This document shows, piece by piece, positions 42,642 to 52,936 of a stretch of 64,000 nucleotides of DNA (positions are counted from its first letter, which is position 1; every line of letters starts with the position of its first letter). Source of the stretch: Roseibium sp. TrichSKD4 (GTDB lineage: Bacteria > Pseudomonadota > Alphaproteobacteria > Rhizobiales > Stappiaceae). The notes below the pieces were generated by a model. The model saw nothing but the letters and a program-made list of their open reading frames with translations. It had not been told where the DNA came from and did not search any database. The stretch lies in NCBI RefSeq assembly GCF_000148725.1, contig NZ_GL476319.1, positions 794,681-858,680 of the forward strand, in the 5' to 3' direction. Both the position numbers and the translations under genes were made by a program.

Positions 42642-42736
42642 CATCTAAGGAGGAGAAGGTCACCAAGGAGAATGAGGCCGCCGCGCTGCAATTGCGCGTC
42701 GCTCTGATATCCAACGATGTCGCGTGTCGCGATCAT
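42635..42736 (-). CDS. Leu-rich leader peptide of leuA
   Basis: 33 codons from ATG at 42736 to TGA at 42635-42637. Residues 21-30 read LILLGDLLLL: seven leucines in ten codons (CTC and CTT), then RCP and stop. It lies 141 bp upstream of leuA on the same strand. The stop overlaps the first pairing segment of the leader RNA. Ribosome stalling on the Leu run when leucyl-tRNA is short would change RNA folding. The exact start is uncertain because the ribosome binding site is weak. Confidence 0.85.
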   Translation of the reverse strand: MIATRDIVGYQSDAQLQRGGLILLGDLLLLRCP

Positions 42737-42899
42737 GTCTTGTCGGGTCTCGGCCTATTCAGATCACACTTTAACTCAGGCTCGCGCCGAAATGTGACCG
42801 TTGTGTTAACATGCCTTGTTCATAAGGTAGGAATTTTTTCGATGCAACAAGGTTTCTTCACCTGCACCCGAACTATTCCCTTTCGCACTGTTTAGCGCT

Positions 42900-43817
42900 T
42901 TAGATGTAAAGCTCACCACGTGCGACGAGCTTGGCTTGCCCACCGATCCGAACTGCATGCATTTTGCCGTGTTCGATATCGATTTCCAAATCGATCAAGG
43001 AAGGCCGACCCATCACAAATCCCTGCTCAATGCGGATGTGATGAGTGCCCTCGGTCAAACCATCATAAAAATTGACCACCCCGGCAAAGGCGGCAGCAGC
43101 TGAGCCGGTTGCCGGATCTTCCGCGATGCCCATTTCCGGAGCAAACATGCGCGCTTGAAACGCGCTGTCATGTGAGCGGGTTTCCCGGCAATAGACATAG
43201 GCGTCGTTATGCGTGTCATGGCCGAAGGCAGCCTTCCAGCGCGCCATGTCCGGCTTGGCCCGGGACAGGGCATCCAGATTGCGCACCGGCACGAAATTGA
43301 ACGGCGAGCCGACCTTAAAGCGGCACGGATCGTGGTTTTCAAAGCCAATATCAGTCGGATCAAGGCTAAGTGCTTCAGCAATCAGCTCGTTGTTGTGGGT
43401 TGGGCCCGCCGGTTCAGGCAATTTCGGCACATCAAACTCTGAGAACGCAGCTGCGTTCGCGCGGAGCACAACAGCACAGCGCACAACGCCAATCTGCTGC
43501 TTCAGAACGACCATCGCATCCTGCTCGCCCTCAACATCACCGAACCGCTCGGTTGCCAGCAAAATGGAGGTACCAACAGTCGGATGTCCGGCAAAGGGAA
43601 GTTCGACGCTGGGCGTAAAAATCCGAACATTGGCAGAGTGTCCCGGATTTTCCGGTGGAAACACAAAAACCGTCTCGGACAAATTGAATTCTTTTGCAAT
43701 TGCTTGCATTTGAGCGTCGTCGAGACCCTCCGATTCCAGCACCACTGCAAGCGGATTTCCCGCAAGCGCCTTATTCGTGAACACATCAAGAATGGCGTAA
43801 CGGCGGCCCATCGGCAT
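42900..43817 (-). CDS. PhzF-family epimerase/isomerase-like protein
   Basis: 305 residues. PhzF hallmarks: YAILDVFTNKALAGNPLAVV, FNLSETVFVFPP (catalytic Glu), ELPFAGHPTVGTS and EDPATGSAAAAFAGV. The fold is two diaminopimelate-epimerase-like halves. Substrate unknown: the family includes phenazine and amino-acid isomerases. Starts either at M43817 or at MGRRYA two codons later. Lies 164 bp upstream of the leuA leader peptide on the same strand. Confidence 0.9.
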   Translation of the reverse strand: MPMGRRYAILDVFTNKALAGNPLAVVLESEGLDDAQMQAIAKEFNLSETVFVFPPENPGHSANVRIFTPSVELPFAGHPTVGTSILLATERFGDVEGEQDAMVVLKQQIGVVRCAVVLRANAAAFSEFDVPKLPEPAGPTHNNELIAEALSLDPTDIGFENHDPCRFKVGSPFNFVPVRNLDALSRAKPDMARWKAAFGHDTHNDAYVYCRETRSHDSAFQARMFAPEMGIAEDPATGSAAAAFAGVVNFYDGLTEGTHHIRIEQGFVMGRPSLIDLEIDIEHGKMHAVRIGGQAKLVARGELYI

Positions 43818-43925
43818 AGTCTCCCTTCAAACAACGCACCAAAAACATGATCGCGAGTGGCGCGACTGTTGCACGGACTGAACCGGATCGCCAGCCTCTT
43901 CACACTCATGTTGGTCAACAAAGAT

Positions 43926-45092
43926 TTAATCGGCGCGTTGGTCGAACCAATGCATTCCAATTTCCCGAGCATACGAAACAATCATCGGATCATGAAGATC
44001 GGCTTTTTCACGGATGATGCGAACACCGGAAAGCTCCTGCTCTTCTGAGCCAAGGGAATGTTGCATGATTTTCTGGCTGAGTGGCTCAGCCTCAAGCGGC
44101 ACTTCAAAAATCTGTGCAACACTGATCCGCGGCCCATCGAAAGCGATTAATAGCGCGCCCTCATTCACATCGTTCCGCTGCAAACCTGTTTCTTCCAAAA
44201 GCTCCCTGTAAATGGCCGCCTTTAGGTCAACACTGCCATCTGACCGCACATCATCAGGATCAACATTTCCGCCCGGAGGATAGATTTTACCCGCATTGGC
44301 CGTGTGGCCGGACATGACACCATAAAGCAATGCGCCGTCAGCACTTACCAGAACGGCAGAACCAATAAGATTGTGAGACGTGATGTCCACCGCTCCCCAA
44401 TCTCGCCAAGCCAGAAAGCTGGAAAAGGAGGTTTCCCGGCAAGTGCCAGTCAGCGCGCCATTTTCGAATTGATGCTCAACCAGCATCAGGTTGCGACCGT
44501 TCCACAGCTGGTTTTTGGCGGACATGACCTTTTTCCAATGGCGATCAATCGCCGCTGCATTGAGCGTTTCGAAGTCCCAAGACTGCTCCCTGTCGACCTT
44601 CACATCAAAAGAATGGAGAGCATGAACTGATGGCGGAAGCTGCTTTTCCATAAGCGGCAGCTCCTTTCCCAGAACCATTTCACTGGGTTTGTGAGAAAAT
44701 GTCTTAAAGCCGTGCGCCTGATAAAAACCCTCGGCATGAAGATCACTTTCCAGATAAAGCCGTGTCAGGCGATGAGACCGAGCGATATCTTCTGCACGGG
44801 CCAACAACAAAGCGCCGTTTCCCTGCCGCTGAACTGAAGGGTCGACGAAAAGGTCGTCAACAAGCAGTGTTTCACCATCCTTGGGCGTCGCACTCAGAAA
44901 TGCGCAAGGCACATCAGCCTTTTCCGCAACAAGCACGGTCATACTGGCAATCTTGTTCTCCGACACATGCCAGTGTTTTCGGAATTCCGCCATTTTGTCA
45001 GCAGGATACCCCCAAGACGCCTTACTGCGATGGAGAATATCCGTGAGAACCGGGGCATCCTGCAGTACGGCGGGGCGCAGTTTTAAGGTCAT
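43926..45092 (-). CDS. Fused GNAT acetyltransferase - Nudix hydrolase
   Basis: 388 residues from ATG at 45092 (MTLKLRPAVLQDAPVLTDIL). Residues 1-150 are GNAT: LLVDDLFVDPSVQRQGNGAL and LYLESDLHAEGFYQAHGFKT. Residues 190-388 contain a Nudix domain: YPPGGNVDPDD, then LKAAIYRELLEETGL as the Nudix-box helix (RELxEExG) after an insertion. Fusion of acyl transfer and nucleotide-diphosphate hydrolysis in one chain is unusual; no known substrate. Confidence 0.8.
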   Translation of the reverse strand: MTLKLRPAVLQDAPVLTDILHRSKASWGYPADKMAEFRKHWHVSENKIASMTVLVAEKADVPCAFLSATPKDGETLLVDDLFVDPSVQRQGNGALLLARAEDIARSHRLTRLYLESDLHAEGFYQAHGFKTFSHKPSEMVLGKELPLMEKQLPPSVHALHSFDVKVDREQSWDFETLNAAAIDRHWKKVMSAKNQLWNGRNLMLVEHQFENGALTGTCRETSFSSFLAWRDWGAVDITSHNLIGSAVLVSADGALLYGVMSGHTANAGKIYPPGGNVDPDDVRSDGSVDLKAAIYRELLEETGLQRNDVNEGALLIAFDGPRISVAQIFEVPLEAEPLSQKIMQHSLGSEEQELSGVRIIREKADLHDPMIVSYAREIGMHWFDQRAD

Positions 45093-45298
45093 GAGCTTTT
45101 CGAGAAACAATAGACATGAAATGAGCAGCACTCATGCCTATACCATTCCAGATGCTACCACAAATAATTTACTGAACAACACCTTAAGAAGAAACCTGAA
45201 TAACTATTCAACAAATTAACAAATAAAAAACAATACTAAGAGATATAAACTGATATAACTTTACGTAAATTTTGAAACGAAATAAATAATATTTGAGA

Positions 45299-46363
45299 AT
45301 GACAGCAAATTCGGGCTTTCGAACCATGTCTCAAAAAGAATTATTGATCGAACTCGCGAAGAGCGACAGCACAGCGGCCCGTGCGAGCCTGCTCAAAAAA
45401 CTTGTTCGCGAGTTTATCGAACAAACTGAGATATCTACCTCAGAGACCGAAATAGAATCCTTCTCCTTTATTGTTTTAAAGTTCATCGAAGATTTGTCAT
45501 TCCAAGACCAGATTTGGCTTGCTTCTCGTCTGTGCAGAACGAACCGCATCACTCAGCAGCTCTTGGAGAGACTGCTTGAGATTAATCACGAAATCAAAGA
45601 AGCGCTGGTGGAGTTTTCACCGGTTCTGAACGAAAAACGGCTTAGGGCACTCGCATTCGGCACTCACGAAAAAACTTTGGAAGCTTTGGCACGCCGATCA
45701 CACCTGCCAGAGCCAGTGACTGAAAGGCTCATTCGAACTGGCCACCGGATTGTAGTCCTTACATTGCTGAACAATATGGACAGCAGCTTCTCAGAGAGCG
45801 CAGTGCTCGGAGTGCTGCTGATGGCAAATGTGGAAGAACCGGTCCTTGGCGCAATCGCAAACCGCGCGCTGAATGACAAACAGTTTCGAGCGACACTTGC
45901 GGGGTTGATGAACACGGGATGCCCCTTGATCTCAGCCGATTTACGGGCAGCCCTTCAAAGAAACGATTTGAACTCGTTACGCGCTTTTGCAACCGAAAAA
46001 ACCTATCCAGTGAGTTTTGAGTTTGAGGGGCGCATCTTGTCATTTCAGGAAGCACATGTGCTTTCCTCAGATGAAGACCTCTCCTTTGACGCTCTGCTTC
46101 TGGCCCTTTTTGAACAAAAGAAAATGATGGCTGCCATCTGGTTGATCAGCCGACGGGCCTGCCTTCCGGAAAAAACAGTCGAAAATGTTCTGCGTTCCCC
46201 AGCAGAATCTGCTGTGGTCAATCTGATGAAAAGCACCGGAATATCCGCAAAAACATTCCAGACCTTTTTGAATGAACGGGGACAGTGGCTGAAACGCAGG
46301 CCAAAATTCTATTACATGGAGCTACAAAAATTTCGAAACACGCCTCAGGCTTTAGCTTCTTGA
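45299..46363 (+). CDS. DUF2336 domain protein
   Basis: 354 residues (or 345 from ATG at 45326). All-helical, with repeated motifs such as ASLLKKLVREFIEQTE, DRIWLASRLC-like QDQIWLASRLC, and EALARRSHLPEPVTERLI; this is the alphaproteobacterial DUF2336 family. Preceded by an AT-rich promoter region holding CTTTACGTAAA. Function unknown. Ends next to a terminator shared with pirin. Confidence 0.75.
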   Translation: MTANSGFRTMSQKELLIELAKSDSTAARASLLKKLVREFIEQTEISTSETEIESFSFIVLKFIEDLSFQDQIWLASRLCRTNRITQQLLERLLEINHEIKEALVEFSPVLNEKRLRALAFGTHEKTLEALARRSHLPEPVTERLIRTGHRIVVLTLLNNMDSSFSESAVLGVLLMANVEEPVLGAIANRALNDKQFRATLAGLMNTGCPLISADLRAALQRNDLNSLRAFATEKTYPVSFEFEGRILSFQEAHVLSSDEDLSFDALLLALFEQKKMMAAIWLISRRACLPEKTVENVLRSPAESAVVNLMKSTGISAKTFQTFLNERGQWLKRRPKFYYMELQKFRNTPQALAS

Positions 46364-46364
46364 A

Positions 46365-46392
46365 GAAAAAGGCCGCGCATGAAAGCGCGGCC
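46365..46392 (-). terminator. Terminator of the pirin gene
   Basis: GGCCGCGC-N6-GCGCGGCC, perfect 8-bp stem, followed on the minus strand by TTTTT. Located between convergent DUF2336 and pirin genes. Confidence 0.85.
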
Positions 46393-46412
46393 AAAATGTC
46401 CTCCTGAGGCCA

Positions 46413-47315
46413 CTATTTGATGAATGTGCCGTTCCTTAGCTCGGTAACGGCCTGCATCAGCTCCTCACGCGTGTTCATCACAATCGGGCCATGCCATGCA
46501 ACGGGCTCCTTGATTGGAGCTCCCGATACGAGCAGGAACCGAATGCCTTGATCTCCGGCCTGCACGACAACTTCGTCGCCAGATCCAAAAATCACCAGAG
46601 AGCGGTCGCCGGTCTGATCACGAATATGTAGCTCTTCACCGCCATATTCTTTTTCGGTCAATACTCCGAACGGGTCCGATGCATAGTCAAACCGCCCTGC
46701 CCCTTCGAAGATGTAAGCGAAGGTTTGCTTATGGGTATCGACCTTGAACCGCTTTTTCACACCCGCAGGAACATGAATGTCCAAATATTGCGCCTCAGCT
46801 GCAATGCCATCCACCGGGCCACGCTTGCCCCAGAACTCGCCGCAAATGATGCGGGCAGATGTGCCATCATCATCCGTAACCACCGGAATATCCTTAGATT
46901 GGACATCCTGATAGCGCGGCGCGGTCATTTTCAGGTCTGATGGCAAATTGGCCCAAAGCTGAAACCCATGCATCCGGCCTTTTGCGTCTCCTTTTGGCAT
47001 TTCCTGATGCATGATCCCGCGTCCGGCGGTCATCCACTGGACATCACCAGCCCCGAGATTTCCGTTGTTTCCGAGACTATCGCCATGCTCGACCGTTCCG
47101 GCCAAAACATAGGTGATCGTCTCAATGCCTCGATGCGGATGCCAGGGAAACCCCGCTTCATAATCTTCCGGTCGATCATTGCGGAAATCATCCAACAATA
47201 GGAACGGATCAACCAGCGAAGGATCCTGAAAACCGAAAACCCGGTCGAGGCGCACACCCACACCTTCCATGGTTGGTTGCGTCTGGCCAATATGCGTAAC
47301 GGGTCGTATGGACAT
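46413..47315 (-). CDS. Pirin family protein
   Basis: 300 residues, two cupin halves. Metal-binding His: FPWHPHRGIETITYVLAGTV and EHGDSLGN; then MTAGRGIMHQEMP and MHGFQLWANLP. Pirins bind Fe or Ni and some act as quercetin dioxygenases or redox-linked regulators. N-terminus SIRPVTHIGQTQPTMEGVGV is standard. Alone in its transcript. Confidence 0.92.
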   Translation of the reverse strand: MSIRPVTHIGQTQPTMEGVGVRLDRVFGFQDPSLVDPFLLLDDFRNDRPEDYEAGFPWHPHRGIETITYVLAGTVEHGDSLGNNGNLGAGDVQWMTAGRGIMHQEMPKGDAKGRMHGFQLWANLPSDLKMTAPRYQDVQSKDIPVVTDDDGTSARIICGEFWGKRGPVDGIAAEAQYLDIHVPAGVKKRFKVDTHKQTFAYIFEGAGRFDYASDPFGVLTEKEYGGEELHIRDQTGDRSLVIFGSGDEVVVQAGDQGIRFLLVSGAPIKEPVAWHGPIVMNTREELMQAVTELRNGTFIK

Positions 47316-47563
47316 CGTGTCTCTCCCGATTTGAGTTATGACTTACCGCTATACTTATGGTGCCACACGCACACTACCATCCCTCAAACAGCCGACGCTC
47401 TGTTTCCTATGACTGAACAATAGCGAGTAGCAACACGAACCCTTTTCAATCCACGGCAGTTCTGGCAGGGTGCGCGCTCATTTGAACCGCTTCCCTTCCT
47501 GATTCAGCTACAGCCATCGTCTCATTGATATTTGGCGCTGACGGGACCAAACGACAGGCCATC

Positions 47564-48484
47564 ATGTCCGCGATCATTTCTGTCAAGGATCTCACCAAAA
47601 CCTATGACAGCGGTTTTTCCGCTTTGAAGTCTGTGTCACTCGACATCAATGAGGGCGAGGTCTTCGCTCTTCTTGGTCCAAATGGAGCGGGCAAAACCAC
47701 TTTGATCAGCACGGTGTGTGGGCTGGTGCGCCCAACATCCGGATCGATAACTATAGGCGGCCACAATGCGATCAAAGATTTCCGCGCCGCTCGCCAACTG
47801 GTCGGCCTTGTACCTCAGGAAATGCCGACTTCACCGTTCGAACCAGTCCTCAATACCGTTCAATTCACCCGCGGTCTGTTTGGTCTTCCACCCAAACCAG
47901 AATTGATAGAATCCATCCTGAAAGACCTCACACTGTGGGACAAGCGGGACAATCAGATCATGTCCCTTTCAGGCGGCATGAAACGGCGGCTATTGGTTGC
48001 AAAAGCACTCTCCCATGAGCCGAAAGTTCTCTTCCTTGATGAGCCAACCGCCGGTGTGGACGTGGAATTGCGCCATGATATGTGGCGGCTCGTTGGCCAA
48101 CTGAAAGACAAGGGCGTCACGATCATCTTGACGACCCACTACATTGAAGAAGCCGAGGAAATGGCCGACCGTGTCGGCGTCATCAACAAGGGGGAAATCA
48201 TCCTTGTTGAGGAAAAGGCTGAGTTGATGCGTAAGTTGGGGCGCAAGGAACTGACGCTCATCCTGCACGAAAAGATGGAAGCCGTTCCCGATGCCTTGTC
48301 AGCGTTTGATTTGGTTCTCGGGCCAGATGGAAAGACCCTCACCTATACATATGACACCCAGAGCGAACGAACCGGCATTACGACCCTGCTCACAGAGCTT
48401 TCTAACACCGGTATCCGTTTCCACGATCTCCAGACAAAGCAAAGCTCTCTGGAAGACATCTTCGTTGATCTGGTGAAAGGTTAA
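47564..48484 (+). CDS. ABC-2 exporter ATPase subunit
   Basis: ATG at 47564 ([20 protein letters not shown]) gives 306 residues. Walker [13 protein letters not shown] signature LSGGMKRRL, Walker [13 protein letters not shown] and H-loop [13 protein letters not shown] are intact; a C-terminal regulatory tail follows. DrrA/NodI-like exporter. The permease gene starts 4 bp after the stop. Confidence 0.94.
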   Translation: MSAIISVKDLTKTYDSGFSALKSVSLDINEGEVFALLGPNGAGKTTLISTVCGLVRPTSGSITIGGHNAIKDFRAARQLVGLVPQEMPTSPFEPVLNTVQFTRGLFGLPPKPELIESILKDLTLWDKRDNQIMSLSGGMKRRLLVAKALSHEPKVLFLDEPTAGVDVELRHDMWRLVGQLKDKGVTIILTTHYIEEAEEMADRVGVINKGEIILVEEKAELMRKLGRKELTLILHEKMEAVPDALSAFDLVLGPDGKTLTYTYDTQSERTGITTLLTELSNTGIRFHDLQTKQSSLEDIFVDLVKG

Positions 48485-48487
48485 GCC

Positions 48488-49249
48488 ATGAATTTTCATG
48501 CGATCAAATCCATCTACTTCTTTGAGATGGCCCGCACCGGGCGCACATTGATGCAGAGCATCGTCTCGCCGGTCATTTCCACCACGCTCTATTTTGTGGT
48601 GTTTGGAGCTGCAATCGGATCACGCATTTCCGAAGTCGATGGGGTCAGCTACGGCGCGTTTATCGTTCCAGGTCTCATTATGCTGTCCCTCATGACACAA
48701 AGCTTGTCGAATGCTGCGTTCGCCATCTACTTCCCGCGATTCACCGGAACAATCTACGAGGTTCTGTCAGCACCGATCTCCTTTCTGGAGATTACCATTG
48801 CCTATGTCGCGGCAGCGGCCACCAAGTCTGCCCTTGTCGGCATTATCATCTTCATCACAGCCACCTTTTTTGTCCCCATTGAAGTGCAGCACCCTTTCTG
48901 GATGATTGTGTTCTTCACGCTAACGTCCGTGACATTTGCACTTCTGGGTTTCATTATTGGCATCTGGGCAGACAATTTTGAGAAGCTGCAGTTTGTACCG
49001 CTCCTGATCGTCACCCCGCTGGCATTTTTGGGCGGCAGCTTCTACTCCATCAACATGCTGCCGGAAATCTGGCAGAAGGTTACCTTGCTCAATCCGGTTG
49101 TGTATCTGATCTCTGGTTTCCGTTGGAGCTTTTATGGTCAGGCAGATGTGAGCCTCGCTCTCTCCCTTGCGATGACCTTCCTCTTCCTCGCCGCCAGCGT
49201 TTTTGTAATTCATCGGATCTTCAAGACCGGGTATAAGCTGAAGCCGTAA
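48488..49249 (+). CDS. ABC-2 type permease subunit
   Basis: 253 residues with six hydrophobic segments, for example [36 protein letters not shown] and [16 protein letters not shown], the latter matching the conserved ABC-2 loop. It forms an exporter with the ATPase upstream. DrrB/NodJ-like; substrate unknown. Confidence 0.93.
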   Translation: MNFHAIKSIYFFEMARTGRTLMQSIVSPVISTTLYFVVFGAAIGSRISEVDGVSYGAFIVPGLIMLSLMTQSLSNAAFAIYFPRFTGTIYEVLSAPISFLEITIAYVAAAATKSALVGIIIFITATFFVPIEVQHPFWMIVFFTLTSVTFALLGFIIGIWADNFEKLQFVPLLIVTPLAFLGGSFYSINMLPEIWQKVTLLNPVVYLISGFRWSFYGQADVSLALSLAMTFLFLAASVFVIHRIFKTGYKLKP

Positions 49250-49277
49250 GGCGGGTGACGAGGCAAGGCAGAATAGG

Positions 49278-50183
49278 GTGACACGCGTGCTCCGTAAGTT
49301 TTCAAACGGCGTTGCGGTTTTGGGTGTGACAGCTCTATTGGCCGTTTGCCAAAGCACCGCACCCTCCCCTTCAACCTCTGGCTCGGGACAGCCAAAGCCT
49401 CAGGCGACCAGCCAGACAGCACCGGTGACCCCTGCTGCTTATGCCGCTCCAACCGCTGTGCCTCGAGGACGCTCGGTGTTGGTGCTCAACGGCTATACCG
49501 GAAGAGAACTGCTTTCTGAAAATGCGGATGCCCCGCGGTTTCCAGCGTCTCTAACCAAGATGATGACGCTCTATCTTCTCTTCGAAGAAGTCAGCAAAGG
49601 CCGTTACACACTTTCCACACCGCTGAATGTCTCAGCAAATGCGGCCTCCCAGCCGCCTTCCAAAATCGGCCTCAAACCGGGATCGACAATAACCGTCGAG
49701 CAGGCCGCGCGAGCTCTTGCCATCAAGTCTGCCAACGATGTTGCAATTGCTGTTGCTGAGAACATTTCCGGAAGCGAAGCCGCATTCGCACGTAAGATGA
49801 CACAAAAAGCCAAGAGCCTCGGGTTGACGCGCACCCGTTTTGTCAACGCAAGCGGATTGCCAAATCCCCGGCAAGTCACAACCGCGCGCGACATGGCAAA
49901 GCTTGGTATGGCGCTCAAAAGGCGTTTCCCGCAATACGCAAGCTACTACAAAGCCCGGTCCGTCACGTACAACGGCCGAAGGTTCAAGGCGACCAACAAC
50001 CTGATAGGCAAAGTCGCGGGGGTAGACGGGCTCAAGACAGGCTATGTCCGCCTCTCCGGCTACAACCTTGTGGCCACGTCAAGACGCAATGGCCGAAAGC
50101 TGGTCGTTGTTGTCATGGGCGGTGCCAGCGAAAGCGCACGCGACACGGAAGTGACGCAGTTGATCGAGAGATTCTCCTACTGA
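49278..50183 (+). CDS. D-alanyl-D-alanine carboxypeptidase (DacA/PBP5-like serine)
   Basis: 301 residues from a GTG. Motifs: SLTK (Ser91, Lys94), SAN (Ser151, Asn153) and DGLKTGYV. It trims the terminal D-Ala from peptidoglycan pentapeptides. N-terminal signal with a hydrophobic stretch VLGVTALLAVCQST then a Ser/Pro-rich linker; the Cys is not a good lipobox. It lacks the long C-terminal amphipathic anchor of E. coli PBP5. Starts 28 bp after the permease gene. Confidence 0.92.
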   Translation: MTRVLRKFSNGVAVLGVTALLAVCQSTAPSPSTSGSGQPKPQATSQTAPVTPAAYAAPTAVPRGRSVLVLNGYTGRELLSENADAPRFPASLTKMMTLYLLFEEVSKGRYTLSTPLNVSANAASQPPSKIGLKPGSTITVEQAARALAIKSANDVAIAVAENISGSEAAFARKMTQKAKSLGLTRTRFVNASGLPNPRQVTTARDMAKLGMALKRRFPQYASYYKARSVTYNGRRFKATNNLIGKVAGVDGLKTGYVRLSGYNLVATSRRNGRKLVVVVMGGASESARDTEVTQLIERFSY

Positions 50184-50462
50184 ACCCCAACCGAATACTA
50201 AACCATAGATCGCAAGCACGAAGAGATACACCCGTCATAAACGGTGGTTTTCTGCATAAAACAACATTTAATTACAATTTTACCTAATTCTCTAACCTGA
50301 CCTTAAATCGTTTTTCCTAAAACTTTACGTAACGCAACTTGAGCATTTCAGGCGGCGCGCAAACTAATAAGACGAATAATTACAGAGCGTCTTACAGGCT
50401 TACGTAAAATTAGCTAGGCAGCATTCGAGGACAGAGCCATGTCTTTATTTCGCAAATTTGCC

Positions 50463-50470
50463 AAGGAACG
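50463..50470 (+). repeat. IS66 target-site duplication, left copy
   Basis: AAGGAACG, repeated at 52929-52936 on the other side of the element. 8 bp is the expected IS66 duplication. Confidence 0.92.
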
Positions 50471-50516
50471 GTGACCGTCCGGCGAAGGCGCTCTGGCGCG
50501 ACACCGATGCGGCCTG

Positions 50517-52043
50517 TTACGCTGCCTGAGCAGCGTAACGCCAGGGCAGAAGTTCGTCGAGGCGTGTGATTTTGTGGTCGGCGACTTGACCGAGGACCCA
50601 GGTCAGCCAGGCCTGAGGGTCAACACCGTTGAGCTTGGCCGTTTCGATCAGGGTATAAGCGATAGCCATGGCTTTGCCGCCGCCTTGGGAGCCTGAGAAC
50701 ATCCAATTTTTGCGTCCGATGGCGACGGGTTTAACGGCGCGCTCGGCGGTGTTGTTATCCAATTCCAGATGGCCGAGCTCAAGGTATGGGCGTGCTTTCG
50801 GCATTCGGCCCAAGGCATAGCGGATGGCCTGCGCGAGTGGTGACTTTCCCGAGATTTTGGGCAATTGCGTCTGCAACCATTCTTCCAAGGCGTCAAAGAT
50901 CGGTTTTGCCCTAGCCTGCCGGATGGTAGCGCGGTCTTCGGGGGGCATGCCCCTGATCTCTTTCTCGATAGCGTAAAGCTCAGCAATCCGGCGGATGACT
51001 TCTTCGGCAATGGCGCTGCCCTGCGAGGAGAAGACATCCACGAACTTGCGTCGTACATGCGCCATGCAGGCCATCTCATCGGCTTTGTCGTCACCGAACA
51101 CACCGTTGAACCCGGAATATCCATCCGCATGGACCCAGCCCTTGTATCCCGACAAATGAGCAACGGGATGCTCTCCTTTGCGATCCACCGTGAACTGATA
51201 CCATGCACAGGGTGGCGATTGGCCAGACCAGGCACGCTCATCCCGCACATAGGTCCAGACCCGCGCCGTTTTGGTCTTCTTGTTGCCGGGGGCCAGCATT
51301 TTGATGGGCGTATCGTCGGCAAAAAGCGCAGGTCCTTGCCGCACCATCCGTCCGATGGCATCGGCAAGAGGTTCCAGCAGGGCCGTCGAGCGACCAACCC
51401 AGTCGGCCATGGTCGAGCGGTCCAGATCGACGCCTTCACGGGCAAAGATCTGGCTCAGGCGATAGAGGGGTAAATGATCGGCATATTTGCTTACCAGAAC
51501 ATGGGCCAACAATCCCGGTCCGGGCCGCCCACGCTCAATGGGGCGCGATGGCAGCGGCGCTTGCACAATCGCCTCGCACCATGAACAGGCTTTGCGGGGC
51601 CGGATGATCCGCTTCACCTTGAAGCGTCCCGGCACGTATTCCAACTCTTCGGTGACATCCTCACCCAGGGTGCGCAAGTTGCCACCACAACGACCGCATT
51701 CATCACCGGGAGAGAGCTCCTCGTCTTCCCGATCCAGATGATCCGGCAAGGGCTTGCGGCTGTGTTTGCGCTTCGGCTTTGGATCAACTCCCTCCTGCGA
51801 CGGGGCGGGCTGTTTTGCCTGGTCTTCAGCGGCCTCAACAATCTCGGCGTCCTCGAGCAGATCGAGATTGAGCTGATCCAGACCCTCAGACTTGGAGCCG
51901 AACCGATGCCGATTGGCCCCGTGCAACTGGTGTTGAAGCTGCTCGACCTTGAGGCTCAGAGCCTTGACCTCGTCGGCCAGAAGGCGGTTCACCGCCCTCA
52001 ATTCGGCGGGGTCCTCCGGGGTGATATCAAGGTCCTTCAGCAT
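50517..52043 (-). CDS. tnpC: IS66 transposase TnpC
   Basis: 508 residues. N-terminal coiled coil, zinc-finger [16 protein letters not shown] plus ACSWCE, then the DDE domain: [30 protein letters not shown] and [20 protein letters not shown]. The C-terminus [18 protein letters not shown] then LDELLPWRY is typical. It catalyses IS66 movement. Starts 69 bp after tnpB. Confidence 0.96.
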   Translation of the reverse strand: MLKDLDITPEDPAELRAVNRLLADEVKALSLKVEQLQHQLHGANRHRFGSKSEGLDQLNLDLLEDAEIVEAAEDQAKQPAPSQEGVDPKPKRKHSRKPLPDHLDREDEELSPGDECGRCGGNLRTLGEDVTEELEYVPGRFKVKRIIRPRKACSWCEAIVQAPLPSRPIERGRPGPGLLAHVLVSKYADHLPLYRLSQIFAREGVDLDRSTMADWVGRSTALLEPLADAIGRMVRQGPALFADDTPIKMLAPGNKKTKTARVWTYVRDERAWSGQSPPCAWYQFTVDRKGEHPVAHLSGYKGWVHADGYSGFNGVFGDDKADEMACMAHVRRKFVDVFSSQGSAIAEEVIRRIAELYAIEKEIRGMPPEDRATIRQARAKPIFDALEEWLQTQLPKISGKSPLAQAIRYALGRMPKARPYLELGHLELDNNTAERAVKPVAIGRKNWMFSGSQGGGKAMAIAYTLIETAKLNGVDPQAWLTWVLGQVADHKITRLDELLPWRYAAQAA

Positions 52044-52112
52044 CTTCGATCTTATATCAGATCAAGGGCGTAAGTTGAATCCCGAGAGGCGCGCAAACGC
52101 CAATATATTGGC

Positions 52113-52460
52113 CTATCCGACGCTCAGGGGCCGCCATGTTTTTTGCGGCATCCGCCAGTCTATGCCTTCAAGCAACATCGACAATTGCGCGGGCGTCACG
52201 CTGACCTTACCGTCCTTCGCAGCAGGCCAAACAAACCGGCCCTTCTCAAGGCGCTTGCTGAACAGGCATGCGCCCTGTCGATCCCACCAGATGATCTTCA
52301 GCAGATCACCGCGCCGTCCCCGGAACACAAACAGATGTCCAGAATAGGGATCAAGCTCCAGAACCTTCTCCGCCTGAGCCGCCAAAGTGTTGAACCCGCG
52401 CCGCATGTCCGTCACCCCGGCAGCCAGCCAAACCCGCGCGTTGGACGGCACGGGGATCAC
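52113..52460 (-). CDS. tnpB: IS66 TnpB (Orf2) protein
   Basis: 115 residues: [40 protein letters not shown] and [19 protein letters not shown], the diagnostic IS66 Orf2 pattern. Needed for IS66 transposition; mechanism unknown. Overlaps tnpA by 4 bp. Confidence 0.96.
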   Translation of the reverse strand: MIPVPSNARVWLAAGVTDMRRGFNTLAAQAEKVLELDPYSGHLFVFRGRRGDLLKIIWWDRQGACLFSKRLEKGRFVWPAAKDGKVSVTPAQLSMLLEGIDWRMPQKTWRPLSVG

Positions 52461-52864
52461 GGCATTAGACCTTCAACCAAAGCCAGCACCGTCGGCAGCG
52501 CCGTCGTCCCTTCCACCAATACCCGCCGCCCGTCCGACAGCGTGATATCAACCCGCTGAGCCGACAACGGCATATCCGAGGCAAGCGCCGCGATCTGGTG
52601 GCCTGGTGCGGCCTGCGGGCCCTCTATCTCCACTGGTAGAAACGCCGCTCCATCAAGGACGCAATCGCTGTCTTCTGGCGCAAACCGCTCATCACGCAGC
52701 CAGTTGTGGATCAGGTTCGCATTCATCGCAGAGCGGCGCGCAACCTGCGCAACCGAAACCCCCGGCACTCTGGCCTGCAAACAGATCGACCGCTTCTCGT
52801 CATCCGACCAAAACCGCTTCTTGCTGCCCTTCTTCGTACCCAAAATGTGCCTCACAATGTCCAT
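52457..52864 (-). CDS. tnpA: IS66 TnpA (Orf1) HTH protein
   Basis: 135 residues with an IS3/IS66-type helix-turn-helix: [45 protein letters not shown], then a short C-terminal domain. First gene of the IS66 operon. Confidence 0.94.
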   Translation of the reverse strand: MDIVRHILGTKKGSKKRFWSDDEKRSICLQARVPGVSVAQVARRSAMNANLIHNWLRDERFAPEDSDCVLDGAAFLPVEIEGPQAAPGHQIAALASDMPLSAQRVDITLSDGRRVLVEGTTALPTVLALVEGLMP

Positions 52865-52928
52865 TAACGAAAATGGACATTATCACCCCACTGCGCTCCC
52901 CGTCAGAGCGGGAATACCGAACGCTCAC

Positions 52929-52936
52929 AAGGAACG
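52929..52936 (+). repeat. IS66 target-site duplication, right copy
   Basis: AAGGAACG, matching 50463-50470. Confidence 0.92.

Larger units (their letters stand above)
50471..52928 (-). mobile_element. IS66-family insertion sequence, complete
   Basis: 2458 bp between 8-bp direct repeats, with imperfect inverted ends GTGACCGTCCGG (left) and GTGAGCGTTCGG (right, inverted), sharing GTGA-CGT-CGG and CGCTCTG. It carries tnpA, tnpB and tnpC in order on the minus strand. All three are intact, so the insertion is probably recent. Confidence 0.95.
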
